This document shows, piece after piece, positions 1 through 9,132 of a DNA stretch of 64,000 nt. The position numbers and the translations under genes are program-made. How positions within the stretch are numbered: position 1 is the stretch's first letter; each line of letters opens with the position of its first letter. This stretch comes from Paraglaciecola arctica BSs20135 (lineage in GTDB: Bacteria > Pseudomonadota > Gammaproteobacteria > Enterobacterales > Alteromonadaceae): assembly GCF_000314995.1 (NCBI RefSeq), contig NZ_BAEO01000034.1, positions 1 to 64,000 of the forward strand, in the 5' to 3' direction. The notes beneath the pieces are model-generated. The model was not told the origin of the DNA. It was given only the letters and a program-made list of their open reading frames with translations, and ran no database searches.

Positions 1-204
1 AAATGTGGCGTGAGCCCATTCTTGGGGTGTTGTTTGTTTTATTTCTTCGTCGTATATAAAATATAATTCCATATGTGAAATATACTTGCGAATGTAAAAT
101 AAATGTGAGATTCTTTATTCCGTTTTGTAAATGTAAATTATTTTTTTTGCTGGTGAAATATTATTTCCCCGCTGATAATTGACATAACTAAGTGGATATA
201 ACAC
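1..204 (+). other. AT-rich leader of the polysaccharide-use locus
   Basis: This non-coding stretch precedes the TonB-dependent receptor gene. It is AT-rich. I see no convincing ORF, hairpin or operator, and only a weak Shine-Dalgarno (AGTGGA) before the receptor ATG. A promoter must lie here or further upstream if the receptor starts a transcript, but no consensus -35/-10 pair stands out. Confidence 0.4.
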
Positions 205-2967
205 ATGAAACTAACAACTAGTACAAACCGCTATAATAAAAATAAAATTACTAAAGTGATGAATACAACTTTCACTGGCTTAGCTATTAGTACGCTAATT
301 TTTACTAACCCAAGCTTTGCTCAGGAAAATGAAGATGATGTTGAGGTCATCCAAGTTTCTGGAATTAGAGGTAGTCTTGAAAAAGCGACTGAAGTTAAAC
401 GTTCACTTAGTGTGGTTGCTGATGTTATATCTGCTGAAGATATTGGTAAATTTCCAGACCAAAATTTAGCAGAGTCACTGCAACGAGTTAGTGGCGTGCA
501 AATTTCTCGTAATCGAGGTGAAGGATCAGATGTTACTGTTCGTGGTCTTAGTCCTGACTTTACTCGTGTTCAGTTTAATGGACGTACATTGCCATCGGCC
601 ACAGGTGGTCGTAGCTTTGATTTTACTATTTTGCCTTCAGATTTTGTGAGTGCGTTAGAAGTCTATAAAACGCCGTCGGCAGATATGGAAGAAGGGGCTT
701 TATCAGCAACAGTTAATGTGCGTACTCCTCGCCCATTATCATCGGCTGAAACATCTTTGGTGACCAGTATTAAAGCTGTTAGAGAAGATAATTCAGGAGA
801 GACCAGTCCTGATATTTCCGCTTTGTATAACTTTGTTAATGACGATAAAACCTTCGGTATTACTTTAGGTGCGCATTATGACAGTCGTTCAGTAGAGTCA
901 CATATATATGAGGCGTTTGGCCTAGAGCCTGGTAGCGAAGGGAGTCGAGGACCCACTCCTACTCTTGATTATAATTTAGATGGCGATACAGATGATTCAT
1001 TTCGATTTAACCATGCTACTAATTTCTCCCAGTTAAATGAAGAAAGAGAGCGTACTACCTTATTAGCCACTATGCAGTTTCGTCCGAGTGCTGATACAGA
1101 TATTTGGCTCGAAACCATGTATTCGGAATTTGATATTGTAGGGGCGTTACCGCTTAATTCATTCCGTTGGACCAATGTATTAGGTTCAGTGGTGGACAGC
1201 GATATTGTTACCGACTCATTAGGCTCCGAGGGTTTGATTCAGCGCTTGGAAATAGCTGGTGTTGATAATCGCAATAATGCACGTACTACAGACTCTAATG
1301 ATAAGTTGACTTCTTTTTCATTTGGAGCAAAACATACCATAAATGAAAATTGGGAAATTGAGGCTGAATTGTCTCATGCTAAGTCAGAAAACGTAATTTC
1401 AACTTTATCTCTTGAAGTTATCGGTAGAGCCAATGCCTATTACGATTTCAGTAACGATTATGGCGGTGTACCTGAAGTGGGTTATTCAGCAGGGTATGAT
1501 CCACTAGATGGCAGTAGTTTTCGTTCAATAGGCGTTAACGGTAATCTTGATCGGCCAACAGAGGATACCAGCACCGATTTTCGAATTGACGTAGATCATT
1601 CAGTCGACTGGGGTATGGGCATTTATAGTCTTGAATTTGGTGCGAAATACACAGCTCGTGAAAAATTCAATGGTTTCAGGAGTATAGGTGTTAGTGCCGA
1701 GGTGTTGGCCGGTTTATTGGGCGAAACCTATGACCCAACAATCGAAGGTGGAAGTTTTGATGCTAGTGCTTACATGACTGCATATAATCCAAGTGGTTTC
1801 TTTGATGGTTATGGTGGGTCCGCTAGCTACCCGAGCCAGTGGTTATCTGCCGATGTCGGTAAATTGTTAGATACTGTTTCTTTGTCTACATTAGTGTCAA
1901 ACGGTACCTTGACTGAAGGTGGGGCCAGTGAGATTAATGTTAAAGAAAACGTGTTAGCGGCTTATGCTAAAGTCAATTTTGAAGGTATGGATGACCGTCT
2001 AACCGGTAATTTTGGTATCCGGATTGTTTCGACAGATCAGGAATCCTCCGGGAATATTCCAGACTTTAGTACAATTCGTTTTGATCAAGGTGGTGCACAG
2101 ACCTTTGTTGATACTAGTGAAAGCTCTGTTAGCCGCACTTATACCGAAATATTACCTAGCTTGAACATTAAGTACGATTTAACAGATGACGTGTTATTAC
2201 GCTTTGGTGCCGCTCGTGTGATGTCGCGCCCATCTTTGACTGTTCTATCTCCCGCGACCACTATTAATGTGAATGTCAGAACGATTAATTCAAGCAACCC
2301 AAATGTTGACCCTTTCTTAGCAGATCAACTGGACTTCTCTGTTGAATGGTATTTTGAAGACGGTGGTATGTTCTCAGTGGCTCCATTTGTCAAATTCATT
2401 GATTCTTTTGTAGTGGCTTCTACCAACGAAGAGCAAGTCACTTACAGTGATTTAGACGGTAGTAATTCTGTCACAAGTACCTTTACTCGTTTCTTGCCAG
2501 ACAATGGTAAAGGCAGTGATTTAACCGGTATTGAATTTAACTGGCAACAACCCTTGGACATTTTAGTTGAAGGTTTAGGATTTACAGCAAATTACACTAT
2601 GGTAGATGCAGATAAAGTGCAAGCTTCTGAAGATGGTCCTTTACTTACTTTAGATGGCCTTTCAGAGACCAGTTACAACCTAGTGGCTTATTATGAAAAC
2701 GACGTCTTTGGAGCTCGTTTTGCTTATAACTATCGCGATGGTTTTGTAAATAATGGCACAAACTATTTTGGTGATGGTTCGTTCACCGACGAATACAGCC
2801 AATTGGATTTTTCAGCCAGCTATAACGTTACCGAAAATGTATCAATTGATTTTGAAGCACTCAATATTACGGATGAAGTATTAATTCAGCTCAATTCACT
2901 GGGTATAAACCGTGGTTTGGAAGATGTGGGTAAACGCTTCACAATAGGAGTACGCGCTAAGTTCTAA
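205..2967 (+). CDS. TonB-dependent outer-membrane receptor
   Basis: This is a 920-aa outer-membrane receptor that would take up an oligosaccharide or other large ligand using TonB energy. A long N-region and hydrophobic core end in a signal-peptidase-like site after about residue 40 (SFA/Q). A plug domain follows at roughly residues 65-180, with the usual segment on loss of Q-L-R-type gating (DQNLAESLQRVSGV) and an in-plug VRGL motif. The remainder is a beta-barrel rich in alternating aromatic strands that ends in a terminal Phe (AKF), as outer-membrane proteins do. The length fits CirA/oligosaccharide-type receptors of Alteromonadales. It leads a locus with a beta-helix enzyme, sulfatase and FucP-like symporter, so a sulfated glycan is the likely ligand. 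That ligand is inferred from neighbours only. A rho-independent terminator follows directly. Confidence 0.93.
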   Translation: MKLTTSTNRYNKNKITKVMNTTFTGLAISTLIFTNPSFAQENEDDVEVIQVSGIRGSLEKATEVKRSLSVVADVISAEDIGKFPDQNLAESLQRVSGVQISRNRGEGSDVTVRGLSPDFTRVQFNGRTLPSATGGRSFDFTILPSDFVSALEVYKTPSADMEEGALSATVNVRTPRPLSSAETSLVTSIKAVREDNSGETSPDISALYNFVNDDKTFGITLGAHYDSRSVESHIYEAFGLEPGSEGSRGPTPTLDYNLDGDTDDSFRFNHATNFSQLNEERERTTLLATMQFRPSADTDIWLETMYSEFDIVGALPLNSFRWTNVLGSVVDSDIVTDSLGSEGLIQRLEIAGVDNRNNARTTDSNDKLTSFSFGAKHTINENWEIEAELSHAKSENVISTLSLEVIGRANAYYDFSNDYGGVPEVGYSAGYDPLDGSSFRSIGVNGNLDRPTEDTSTDFRIDVDHSVDWGMGIYSLEFGAKYTAREKFNGFRSIGVSAEVLAGLLGETYDPTIEGGSFDASAYMTAYNPSGFFDGYGGSASYPSQWLSADVGKLLDTVSLSTLVSNGTLTEGGASEINVKENVLAAYAKVNFEGMDDRLTGNFGIRIVSTDQESSGNIPDFSTIRFDQGGAQTFVDTSESSVSRTYTEILPSLNIKYDLTDDVLLRFGAARVMSRPSLTVLSPATTINVNVRTINSSNPNVDPFLADQLDFSVEWYFEDGGMFSVAPFVKFIDSFVVASTNEEQVTYSDLDGSNSVTSTFTRFLPDNGKGSDLTGIEFNWQQPLDILVEGLGFTANYTMVDADKVQASEDGPLLTLDGLSETSYNLVAYYENDVFGARFAYNYRDGFVNNGTNYFGDGSFTDEYSQLDFSASYNVTENVSIDFEALNITDEVLIQLNSLGINRGLEDVGKRFTIGVRAKF

Positions 2968-2987
2968 AGATTTTTTATTGAACTTGT

Positions 2988-3018
2988 GGGGCGCTTTACT
3001 ACTAGCGCCCCATTTTTA
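2988..3018 (+). terminator. Rho-independent terminator after the TonB receptor
   Basis: A perfect 8-bp GC-rich stem (GGGGCGCT at 2988-2995 with AGCGCCCC at 3004-3011) with an 8-nt loop is followed at once by ATTTTT. It lies 20 nt after the receptor stop. It would end or attenuate the receptor message before the lipoprotein gene, making the receptor more abundant than the enzymes behind it. It also argues against the upstream in-frame start of the next gene at 2978, because that would place the hairpin inside the coding region. Confidence 0.85.
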
Positions 3019-3052
3019 CATCTTGATAGACACAAATATGGGTAAGGTAAAT

Positions 3053-5452
3053 ATGAGATTAGTATTTTTGACTTTGATAGTGACAGCAATAACAACTTTA
3101 GTTAGTTGTTCAGAAACTAAAGATGTGCCCACTGAAAGTCAAGTATCTCAAGTCCCCAGAATATTAACTGTGGGCGAGGTTTCATCTGATTATTCTGATT
3201 TAGCGGACGCGATAGACTATAGCCGCACTCTACTTAATGCTAAGCAGTCAGTTAAGATTGAATTAGCTGCAGGCACCTATTATTTAAATCAAACAATAGT
3301 GCTAGACCCACAATTTTCAGGAACGGCCGATCAACCTTTTGTGATAGCAGCAAAAGAGAACGCCCAAGTGGTTATTAGCGGTGCTAAGACAATTGAGTTG
3401 AATTGGCAACCTTATACTGAACAAATATTCCAAGCTAAAATTAGTGACCTAGAATTTACCCAGCTTTATATCAATGGCGCCTTACAACCTATGGCTAGGT
3501 ATCCTAATTTTAACCCCGATGTAGCAATTTTTAATGGTTATGCAGAAGACGCAATAGCGCCTGAGCGCATTGCAACATGGTCAAATCCCGTTGGTGGCTT
3601 TGTTCATGCACTACACGAAAGTCGTTGGGGAGATATGCATTATCAAATTACTGGCCTAAATAGCGATAATAGTTTGCAATTAGAGGGGGGCTATCAGAAT
3701 AACCGTCGTTCACCTATGCACCTGACATACCGTTTTGTAGAAAACATATTTGAAGAGCTTGATGCTCCTGGGGAATGGTATTTGGACAAAGCGAATAACA
3801 CTCTTTATTTTTATCCCCCTAAAGGTGTAGATATTCACCAAGCAAAAGTAGAAGTGCCGCAACTCGATAACTTGATAGAGCTGCGTGGTACTCAAAGTCA
3901 GCCGGTTAAACATATACAAATTAGTGGCATTCAATTTAGCCACACTCAGCCTACTTTTATGCAAACCAAAGAACCACTTCTACGCAGTGACTGGGCAATT
4001 TATAGAGGAGGTGCCATTTTGTTAGATGGCACTGAACATATCCAAGTGAATGATTCAAAATTTAGTCAATTGGGTGGCAATGCTATTTTTGTCAGCAATT
4101 ATAATCGTTTTGCCAAAATATTTAATAACCATATCCATGATATTGGGGCCAGTGCCGTGAGTTTTGTGGGCAACCCAAGTGCAGTTCGATCCCCTAGTTT
4201 TGAATACCATGAGTTTGTTTCAGAAACAGACTTAGATTTTCAGGTTGGACCTAAATCCGACCAATATCCAAGCCAATCGTTAGTTGATAACAATCTTATT
4301 CATGATATCGGGTTAATTGAAAAACAAGTGGCGGGTGTGCAGTTGTCGATGACATCTGAAATCACTGTCAGTCATAACTCGATTTATCGCGTTCCAAGAG
4401 CCGGTATTAATGTAAGCGAAGGTACTTGGGGTGGGCATATTATTGAATACAACGATGTGTTCGATACAGTGCTAGAAACCGGTGACCATGGCGCATTTAA
4501 TTCATGGGGACGAGATAGATTTTGGCACCCAGACCGAGCGAAAATGGATGACATAAATCAACGTAATCCAGGTATGTACCTTTTAGATGCAATCAAACCA
4601 ACTATCCTCCGTAATAATCGTTTCCAATGTGATCATGGATGGGATATTGATCTTGATGATGGGTCCTCAAACTATGAAATTTATAACAATGTCATGCTCA
4701 GCGGTGGCTTGAAATTACGTGAAGGTTTTAAACGTATTGCGACTAACAATATTATTTTGAATAACTCCTTCCATCCTCATGTGTGGTTTAAAAACAGTGA
4801 AGATGTGTTCACCCACAATATTTTGTTATCTGGGCATAAACCTATTTTGAATGATTATTGGGGGCAACAGATTGATCACAATTTGTTTGTGAATCAAGCC
4901 GATTTAAAGGCCGCGCAGGCTTTGGGGGTAGATAAACATTCAAAGTATGGTGAACCACAATTTGTCGCTCCAGAGCAAGGAAACTATCAACTGGCAGAAG
5001 GTTCATTAGGGCTTAAATTAGGTTTTGAAAATTTTCCAATGGATCAATTTGGTGTCCAAAATGATGCGCTCAAAGCGTTGGCTGAAACGCCTAAAAGTCC
5101 AGATCTATTTCTTGCGGCTGAAGATAGTCAGGTTGGTAAAACCTATGAATTATTAGGAGCCACACTTAAATCGGTGGAAACTTTGGGTGAACAATCGGCA
5201 TTAGGTATCGCAGAAATAGCCGGTGCGATGGTACTGAAAGTTGACCCTAACAGCAAAATGGCTGTTGCAGGTATACAGACCTCGGACGTTATTTTAGAAG
5301 TAGTTGATAGTCAATTTGGTGGCAGTGACAAAGTGCTAGGCGTGAACGAGCTACTGGCCTCTTATCAGTCAAGAAAATGGCGCGGTGTGTTAGAAATAGT
5401 CATCTCACGAAACCAACAGCTACAGTCGGTCTCTATTAACTTGATTGACTAA
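3053..5452 (+). CDS. Surface beta-helix glycoside hydrolase-like lipoprotein (GH141-like) with C-terminal PDZ
   Basis: This 799-aa lipoprotein is probably an exo-acting glycosidase. I chose the ATG at 3053 because it gives a clean lipoprotein signal ending in the lipobox LVSC (Cys19). The longer frame from 2978 would run through a terminator. The body begins with a pectate-lyase-type entry (GTYYL, then a GxxxxPFVI segment) and a 'YINGALQPMARYPN' segment. A right-handed parallel beta-helix of repeated N-x-I/V-x-x-N/H rungs follows to about residue 650. This layout is typical of GH141-type alpha-L-fucosidase/xylanase relatives, as I remember the family. The last 80 or so residues form a PDZ-like domain (GIQTSDVILEV), unusual on such an enzyme. 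Sulfatase and FucP neighbours support a fucose-containing substrate. The family assignment is by pattern only. Confidence 0.7.
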   Translation: MRLVFLTLIVTAITTLVSCSETKDVPTESQVSQVPRILTVGEVSSDYSDLADAIDYSRTLLNAKQSVKIELAAGTYYLNQTIVLDPQFSGTADQPFVIAAKENAQVVISGAKTIELNWQPYTEQIFQAKISDLEFTQLYINGALQPMARYPNFNPDVAIFNGYAEDAIAPERIATWSNPVGGFVHALHESRWGDMHYQITGLNSDNSLQLEGGYQNNRRSPMHLTYRFVENIFEELDAPGEWYLDKANNTLYFYPPKGVDIHQAKVEVPQLDNLIELRGTQSQPVKHIQISGIQFSHTQPTFMQTKEPLLRSDWAIYRGGAILLDGTEHIQVNDSKFSQLGGNAIFVSNYNRFAKIFNNHIHDIGASAVSFVGNPSAVRSPSFEYHEFVSETDLDFQVGPKSDQYPSQSLVDNNLIHDIGLIEKQVAGVQLSMTSEITVSHNSIYRVPRAGINVSEGTWGGHIIEYNDVFDTVLETGDHGAFNSWGRDRFWHPDRAKMDDINQRNPGMYLLDAIKPTILRNNRFQCDHGWDIDLDDGSSNYEIYNNVMLSGGLKLREGFKRIATNNIILNNSFHPHVWFKNSEDVFTHNILLSGHKPILNDYWGQQIDHNLFVNQADLKAAQALGVDKHSKYGEPQFVAPEQGNYQLAEGSLGLKLGFENFPMDQFGVQNDALKALAETPKSPDLFLAAEDSQVGKTYELLGATLKSVETLGEQSALGIAEIAGAMVLKVDPNSKMAVAGIQTSDVILEVVDSQFGGSDKVLGVNELLASYQSRKWRGVLEIVISRNQQLQSVSINLID

Positions 5453-5533
5453 AGTAATAATACTGAATTTCTATTTTTTACTTACTAAGTACCTAGTAAC
5501 AATATGGTTAATATCGCGATATTTGGAGTTATC

Positions 5534-7015
5534 ATGAACGTTTATTCAAATCAAAAGATTACAAAATATATATTAAGAGTAATGGGGGGCGTTTTATTAG
5601 TATTAGGTCTAATTTCTAGTGCATCAGCTAAAAATGTAAAACCTAATATTTTATTTATTTTGACAGACGATCAAAGTTATTCTGCATTGGGAGCTGCCGG
5701 TAATCATGAATTAGAAACTCCAAATATTGATCGGTTAGCTCAACAAGGAACGCAAATAACTCACACATTTAATCAGGGATCATGGTCTCCTGCTGTTTGC
5801 GCCCCAAGTCGCGCAATGATTAATACGGGAAGAAATCTTTATAGTACCGGCATTACTGACGGTACTTTAAAACTCGAAAAAAAGACGTCATACCCTTTGT
5901 GGGGAGAGACGTTTAAACAAGCGGGTTATGAAACATTTCTGACTGGGAAATGGCATGTCTCAAAGGAAGCGCTGCTTCGTAGCTTTGATCTAGGTACCGC
6001 CATACATGAAGGGGGAATGACTTATGATCAATACAACGCCAGTATGGTTGACCTGGATAGAAAAACTCACAAATTATCTGAGGTATACCCATCTATAAAG
6101 CACAGTAGCGAAATCATTGCCGACGCAGCTGTGGAGTACCTAGAGAAAAAGCCAGATGTTAATGATAAGCCATTTCTAATGTATGTGGGTTTCTTAGCGC
6201 CACATGATACAAGGCAATCCCCGAAAAGTTACGTTGATAAATATCCACAAGAAGCCATCCCTCTACCAAAGGCATTTAAAAAACAAAATACAGTAGATCA
6301 GGGCGATTTTTGGGTCCGTGATGAAGTGCTACTTGATATCCCCCGTAAACCAGATGAAGTGAAAAAATTTATTGGTGAGTATTACGCCATGATCAATCAT
6401 ATGGATACGCAGGTAGGGCGTATATTGGATTCACTGGAGAAGTCTCCCTATGCCGAAAATACCATCATTATTTTTACCTCAGACCATGGATTGGCCGTGG
6501 GTAAACATGGCTTGTTAGGTAAACAAAATCAGTATGATCATTCTATTCGTGCCCCTTTTATTATTGCAGGTAAAGGAATAGATAAAGGCCAAAAAATTAA
6601 GGGTAATATTTATCTTAATAGTGTATTTCCCACTACCGCTGAACTGGCAGGTATTGAAGTACCAAAATCTGTCCAAGCTTCTAGTTTTATGCCTTTGTTA
6701 AGGAAAGAAAAAGATTCTATGAATGAGTATATATATGGAGCTTACCGTCACTACCAACGCATGGTGAGAAGTGACAACTTTAAACTCATATATTATCCCG
6801 TCATTGGTCAAACACAGTTATTTGACCTTAAAAATGATCCGGACGAATTGCATAACCTTAGTGCGAAGCCAGCCTATAGAAAGCAATTGACGATGTTGCA
6901 AGACGAACTCTTGAAATTGATGACAGAACTTGAAGATCCAATAGACTTGGAAAATCCAGTTATTAGCTTTGAAAACGCCGGATACTCGACAGATGTCTGG
7001 AGAAAAGGTGTTTAA
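5534..7015 (+). CDS. Secreted S1-family (formylglycine) sulfatase
   Basis: This 493-aa exported arylsulfatase-type enzyme would remove sulfate esters from a glycan. The start at 5534 has a GGAG ribosome site about 8 nt upstream and gives an ordinary signal peptide (hydrophobic core at residues 17-30, cleavage near SSASA/K). The S1 signature Cys-x-Pro-Ser-Arg is present as CAPSR with the modifiable Cys at residue 89. Metal-binding Asp45-Asp46 lie in the first strand (ILTDDQ) and the distal SDHG motif is present. Activity requires conversion of Cys89 to formylglycine by a maturase not encoded here. The gene sits between the beta-helix lipoprotein and the sugar symporter on the same strand. The sulfated position and sugar cannot be told from sequence alone. 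Confidence 0.93.
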   Translation: MNVYSNQKITKYILRVMGGVLLVLGLISSASAKNVKPNILFILTDDQSYSALGAAGNHELETPNIDRLAQQGTQITHTFNQGSWSPAVCAPSRAMINTGRNLYSTGITDGTLKLEKKTSYPLWGETFKQAGYETFLTGKWHVSKEALLRSFDLGTAIHEGGMTYDQYNASMVDLDRKTHKLSEVYPSIKHSSEIIADAAVEYLEKKPDVNDKPFLMYVGFLAPHDTRQSPKSYVDKYPQEAIPLPKAFKKQNTVDQGDFWVRDEVLLDIPRKPDEVKKFIGEYYAMINHMDTQVGRILDSLEKSPYAENTIIIFTSDHGLAVGKHGLLGKQNQYDHSIRAPFIIAGKGIDKGQKIKGNIYLNSVFPTTAELAGIEVPKSVQASSFMPLLRKEKDSMNEYIYGAYRHYQRMVRSDNFKLIYYPVIGQTQLFDLKNDPDELHNLSAKPAYRKQLTMLQDELLKLMTELEDPIDLENPVISFENAGYSTDVWRKGV

Positions 7016-7184
7016 AAATGGCGTTAAGGATGGAAAAGTTTTACGAAATCCAAGAACGGTAGCGAGTAAATGCAAGTAATAGATTGGCTAACAGCTTTTT
7101 ATGCTTATGTTGAGTGCCTCAATTAAACACAGTAGTTTTCAAAGTGAAAGCGTAGAAAATAATAATAACCGACAGGAAAGTGCG

Positions 7185-8555
7185 ATGTCTAAAATCCCAG
7201 TAGTTGCAAAAGAAATGATTGTTCCCTTTATTCTGGTCGCCATGCTTTTTCCATTGTGGGGCTTCGCCAATGATGTCACTAATCCATTAGTTAAAGCGTT
7301 TAAAGATATTTTCTTAATCACTAATGCCCAGAGTAGTTTAGTGCAGTTCGCTTTCTATTTAGGCTACGGGATAATGGCGTTACCGGCGGCAATCTTTATT
7401 CGTAAATATTCCTATAAATCTGGGATTTTATTGGGCCTCGCTCTTTATGCATTAGGGGCTTTGTTATTTATTCCTGCTAGTGTGCAGCAAGAGTTTAACT
7501 ATTTTCTTGCTGCTCTTTGCATTTTGACTTGTGGCTTGGCACTGCTGGAAACTACGGCTAATCCCTATGTTTTGTCTATGGGTGATCCGGCTACCGCCAC
7601 TAAAAGACTTAATTTGGCGCAGGCTTTTAATCCTATTGGTTCGTTGACCGGTATGTTTGTTGCCTCGACTGTCATTTTAAATAAACTGCAAGTTGAAGAG
7701 TTTCGCGCTGCTGAGCGAGCCGCCCATCCTGAATATGCAGAAATGCTACCAAGTGTTATAGATGGGAAACTGACAACAGCGTTAAGTGAATTTGCAGTGA
7801 ATCAGCCTATTGCCCATCAGGCCATGCAGGCCGCCGACTTAATCACTGTACGTGGGCCTTATATTGCTATTGCTGCTGTTGTAGGATTGTTATTTTTATT
7901 GTTTTTGTTCGTTAAGTTACCCAGTACTATTTCTCATAACAGCCCACTTACACTAAAGGAATTAGGGGCTACATTTAGACGTTTATTTGCTAATGGCCGT
8001 TACATTGAAGGCGTGGTCGCACAGGCTTTTTATGTTGGCGCACAAATTATGTGTTGGACCTTTATTATTCATTACGGCATGACGGCTGTGGGTCTTACTG
8101 CCTCGCAAGCCCAAGGTTATAACATTGTTGCTATGTCATTATTTCTAATCAGCCGTTTTGTGTGTACCTTTTTGCTCGGCTTTATCCGCCCTGGACATTT
8201 ACTTATGCTGCTAGCGCTAGCTGGTATTGCGTTGGCATTGGGGACTATATTCTTGGGTGGAATGCTCGGCTTATATTGCTTAATTGGAATTTCTGCTTGT
8301 ATGTCGTTGATGTTCCCAACTATTTACGGCATCGCTTTAAAAGATTTAGGCGATGATGCCAGTTTAGGTTCCGCTGGTTTGGTCATGGCTATAGTTGGCG
8401 GGGCATTGATGCCACCGTTACAAGCTTCAATGATTGACGCCGCGCCCATTATTGGCGCAATCCCTTCGGTAAGAACCTCATTTATATTACCCTTATTATG
8501 TTTTGTTGTGATTGCCATTTACGGCTATCGCGCTCACCACACCTATAAGGCCTAA
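7185..8555 (+). CDS. fucP: FucP-type sugar/H+ symporter (MFS)
   Basis: This 456-aa inner-membrane MFS transporter of the L-fucose permease family would import a deoxyhexose with protons. I used the ATG at 7185, which has an AGGAAAG ribosome site 5 nt upstream. An upstream in-frame start adds 28 polar residues unlike the family. About 12 hydrophobic segments are visible. Family landmarks include FPLWGFANDVTNPL in helix 1, FYLGYG in helix 2, the ETTANPYV motif in helix 4-5, and RLNLAQAFNPIGS. It is followed four bases later by a mutarotase gene, which supports use of a sugar that mutarotates after import. Whether the substrate is L-fucose or another sugar is inferred. Confidence 0.85.
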   Translation: MSKIPVVAKEMIVPFILVAMLFPLWGFANDVTNPLVKAFKDIFLITNAQSSLVQFAFYLGYGIMALPAAIFIRKYSYKSGILLGLALYALGALLFIPASVQQEFNYFLAALCILTCGLALLETTANPYVLSMGDPATATKRLNLAQAFNPIGSLTGMFVASTVILNKLQVEEFRAAERAAHPEYAEMLPSVIDGKLTTALSEFAVNQPIAHQAMQAADLITVRGPYIAIAAVVGLLFLLFLFVKLPSTISHNSPLTLKELGATFRRLFANGRYIEGVVAQAFYVGAQIMCWTFIIHYGMTAVGLTASQAQGYNIVAMSLFLISRFVCTFLLGFIRPGHLLMLLALAGIALALGTIFLGGMLGLYCLIGISACMSLMFPTIYGIALKDLGDDASLGSAGLVMAIVGGALMPPLQASMIDAAPIIGAIPSVRTSFILPLLCFVVIAIYGYRAHHTYKA

Positions 8556-8558
8556 ACC

Positions 8559-8909
8559 ATGAATAATCTGCGTTATTGTCTCACCTTGGAATTACAAGAT
8601 GATGAGGAATTGATCCGTCAATACGAGCAATATCATCAGCCAGGTAATGTGTGGCCAGAGATACTCGAGAGTATTCGAGGTGCTGGCATTGAAAATATGC
8701 AAATTTTTAGGCTTGGCACCCAGTTGGTCATGGTATTAGACGTGGCTCCAGACTTTAGCTTTGAAGCAAAAGGCAAGTTAGATAGCGTCAACCCCAAAGT
8801 GCAGGAATGGGAGCGGTTAATGGAGCGTTTTCAAAGAGTTGATTCGACTCACGCAAATGCTGGGAAGTGGCAAGTCATGGAGCAAATATTTCAGCTCGAT
8901 GCTCACTGA
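8559..8909 (+). CDS. L-rhamnose/L-fucose mutarotase family protein (DUF718)
   Basis: This 116-aa cytoplasmic protein belongs to the RhaM/DUF718 family, dimeric ferredoxin-like enzymes that interconvert the anomers of L-rhamnose or L-fucose. Its length is close to the usual 104-115 aa. Family marks are an N-terminal LTLEL strand, the QYEQYH segment holding the catalytic-type His/Tyr, a VWPEI turn, and the central IFRLGTQLVMVLD strand. It starts four bases after the FucP-like gene, so the two are translationally linked. Context favours L-fucose, but the family includes both activities and residues alone do not decide. Confidence 0.85.
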   Translation: MNNLRYCLTLELQDDEELIRQYEQYHQPGNVWPEILESIRGAGIENMQIFRLGTQLVMVLDVAPDFSFEAKGKLDSVNPKVQEWERLMERFQRVDSTHANAGKWQVMEQIFQLDAH

Positions 8910-8931
8910 AGCACAACAGTAAACTTTATGA

Positions 8932-8956
8932 AGGGAATTTATTGTTTAAATTCCCT
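8932..8956 (+). terminator. Probable terminator hairpin after the symporter-mutarotase pair
   Basis: A 9-bp stem (AGGGAATTT at 8932-8940 with AAATTCCCT at 8948-8956) and a 7-nt loop lie 22 nt past the mutarotase stop. The trailing T-tract is poor, so termination may be weak. Between here and 9132 the sequence is AT-rich and could hold the promoter of the next gene. Confidence 0.5.
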
Positions 8957-9132
8957 CTGTAATGTCATTTAAGATCCAGCGCGCATACGTATTCATCTAT
9001 TTTTTTATGTTTGGACTTTATCTTTTACAAAGTTTGTTAATTATTTGTATTGATACATTTGTCAGATGTGTTCAACATTGCTGATTTATGTAAACTGAAA
9101 CTTTGTAAATTAAAGCCTAACAAGGAAAAAGT

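Noticed and set aside
2978-3052. Upstream ATG start of the beta-helix lipoprotein
   Set aside because: It would place a strong terminator within coding sequence and hide the lipoprotein signal.
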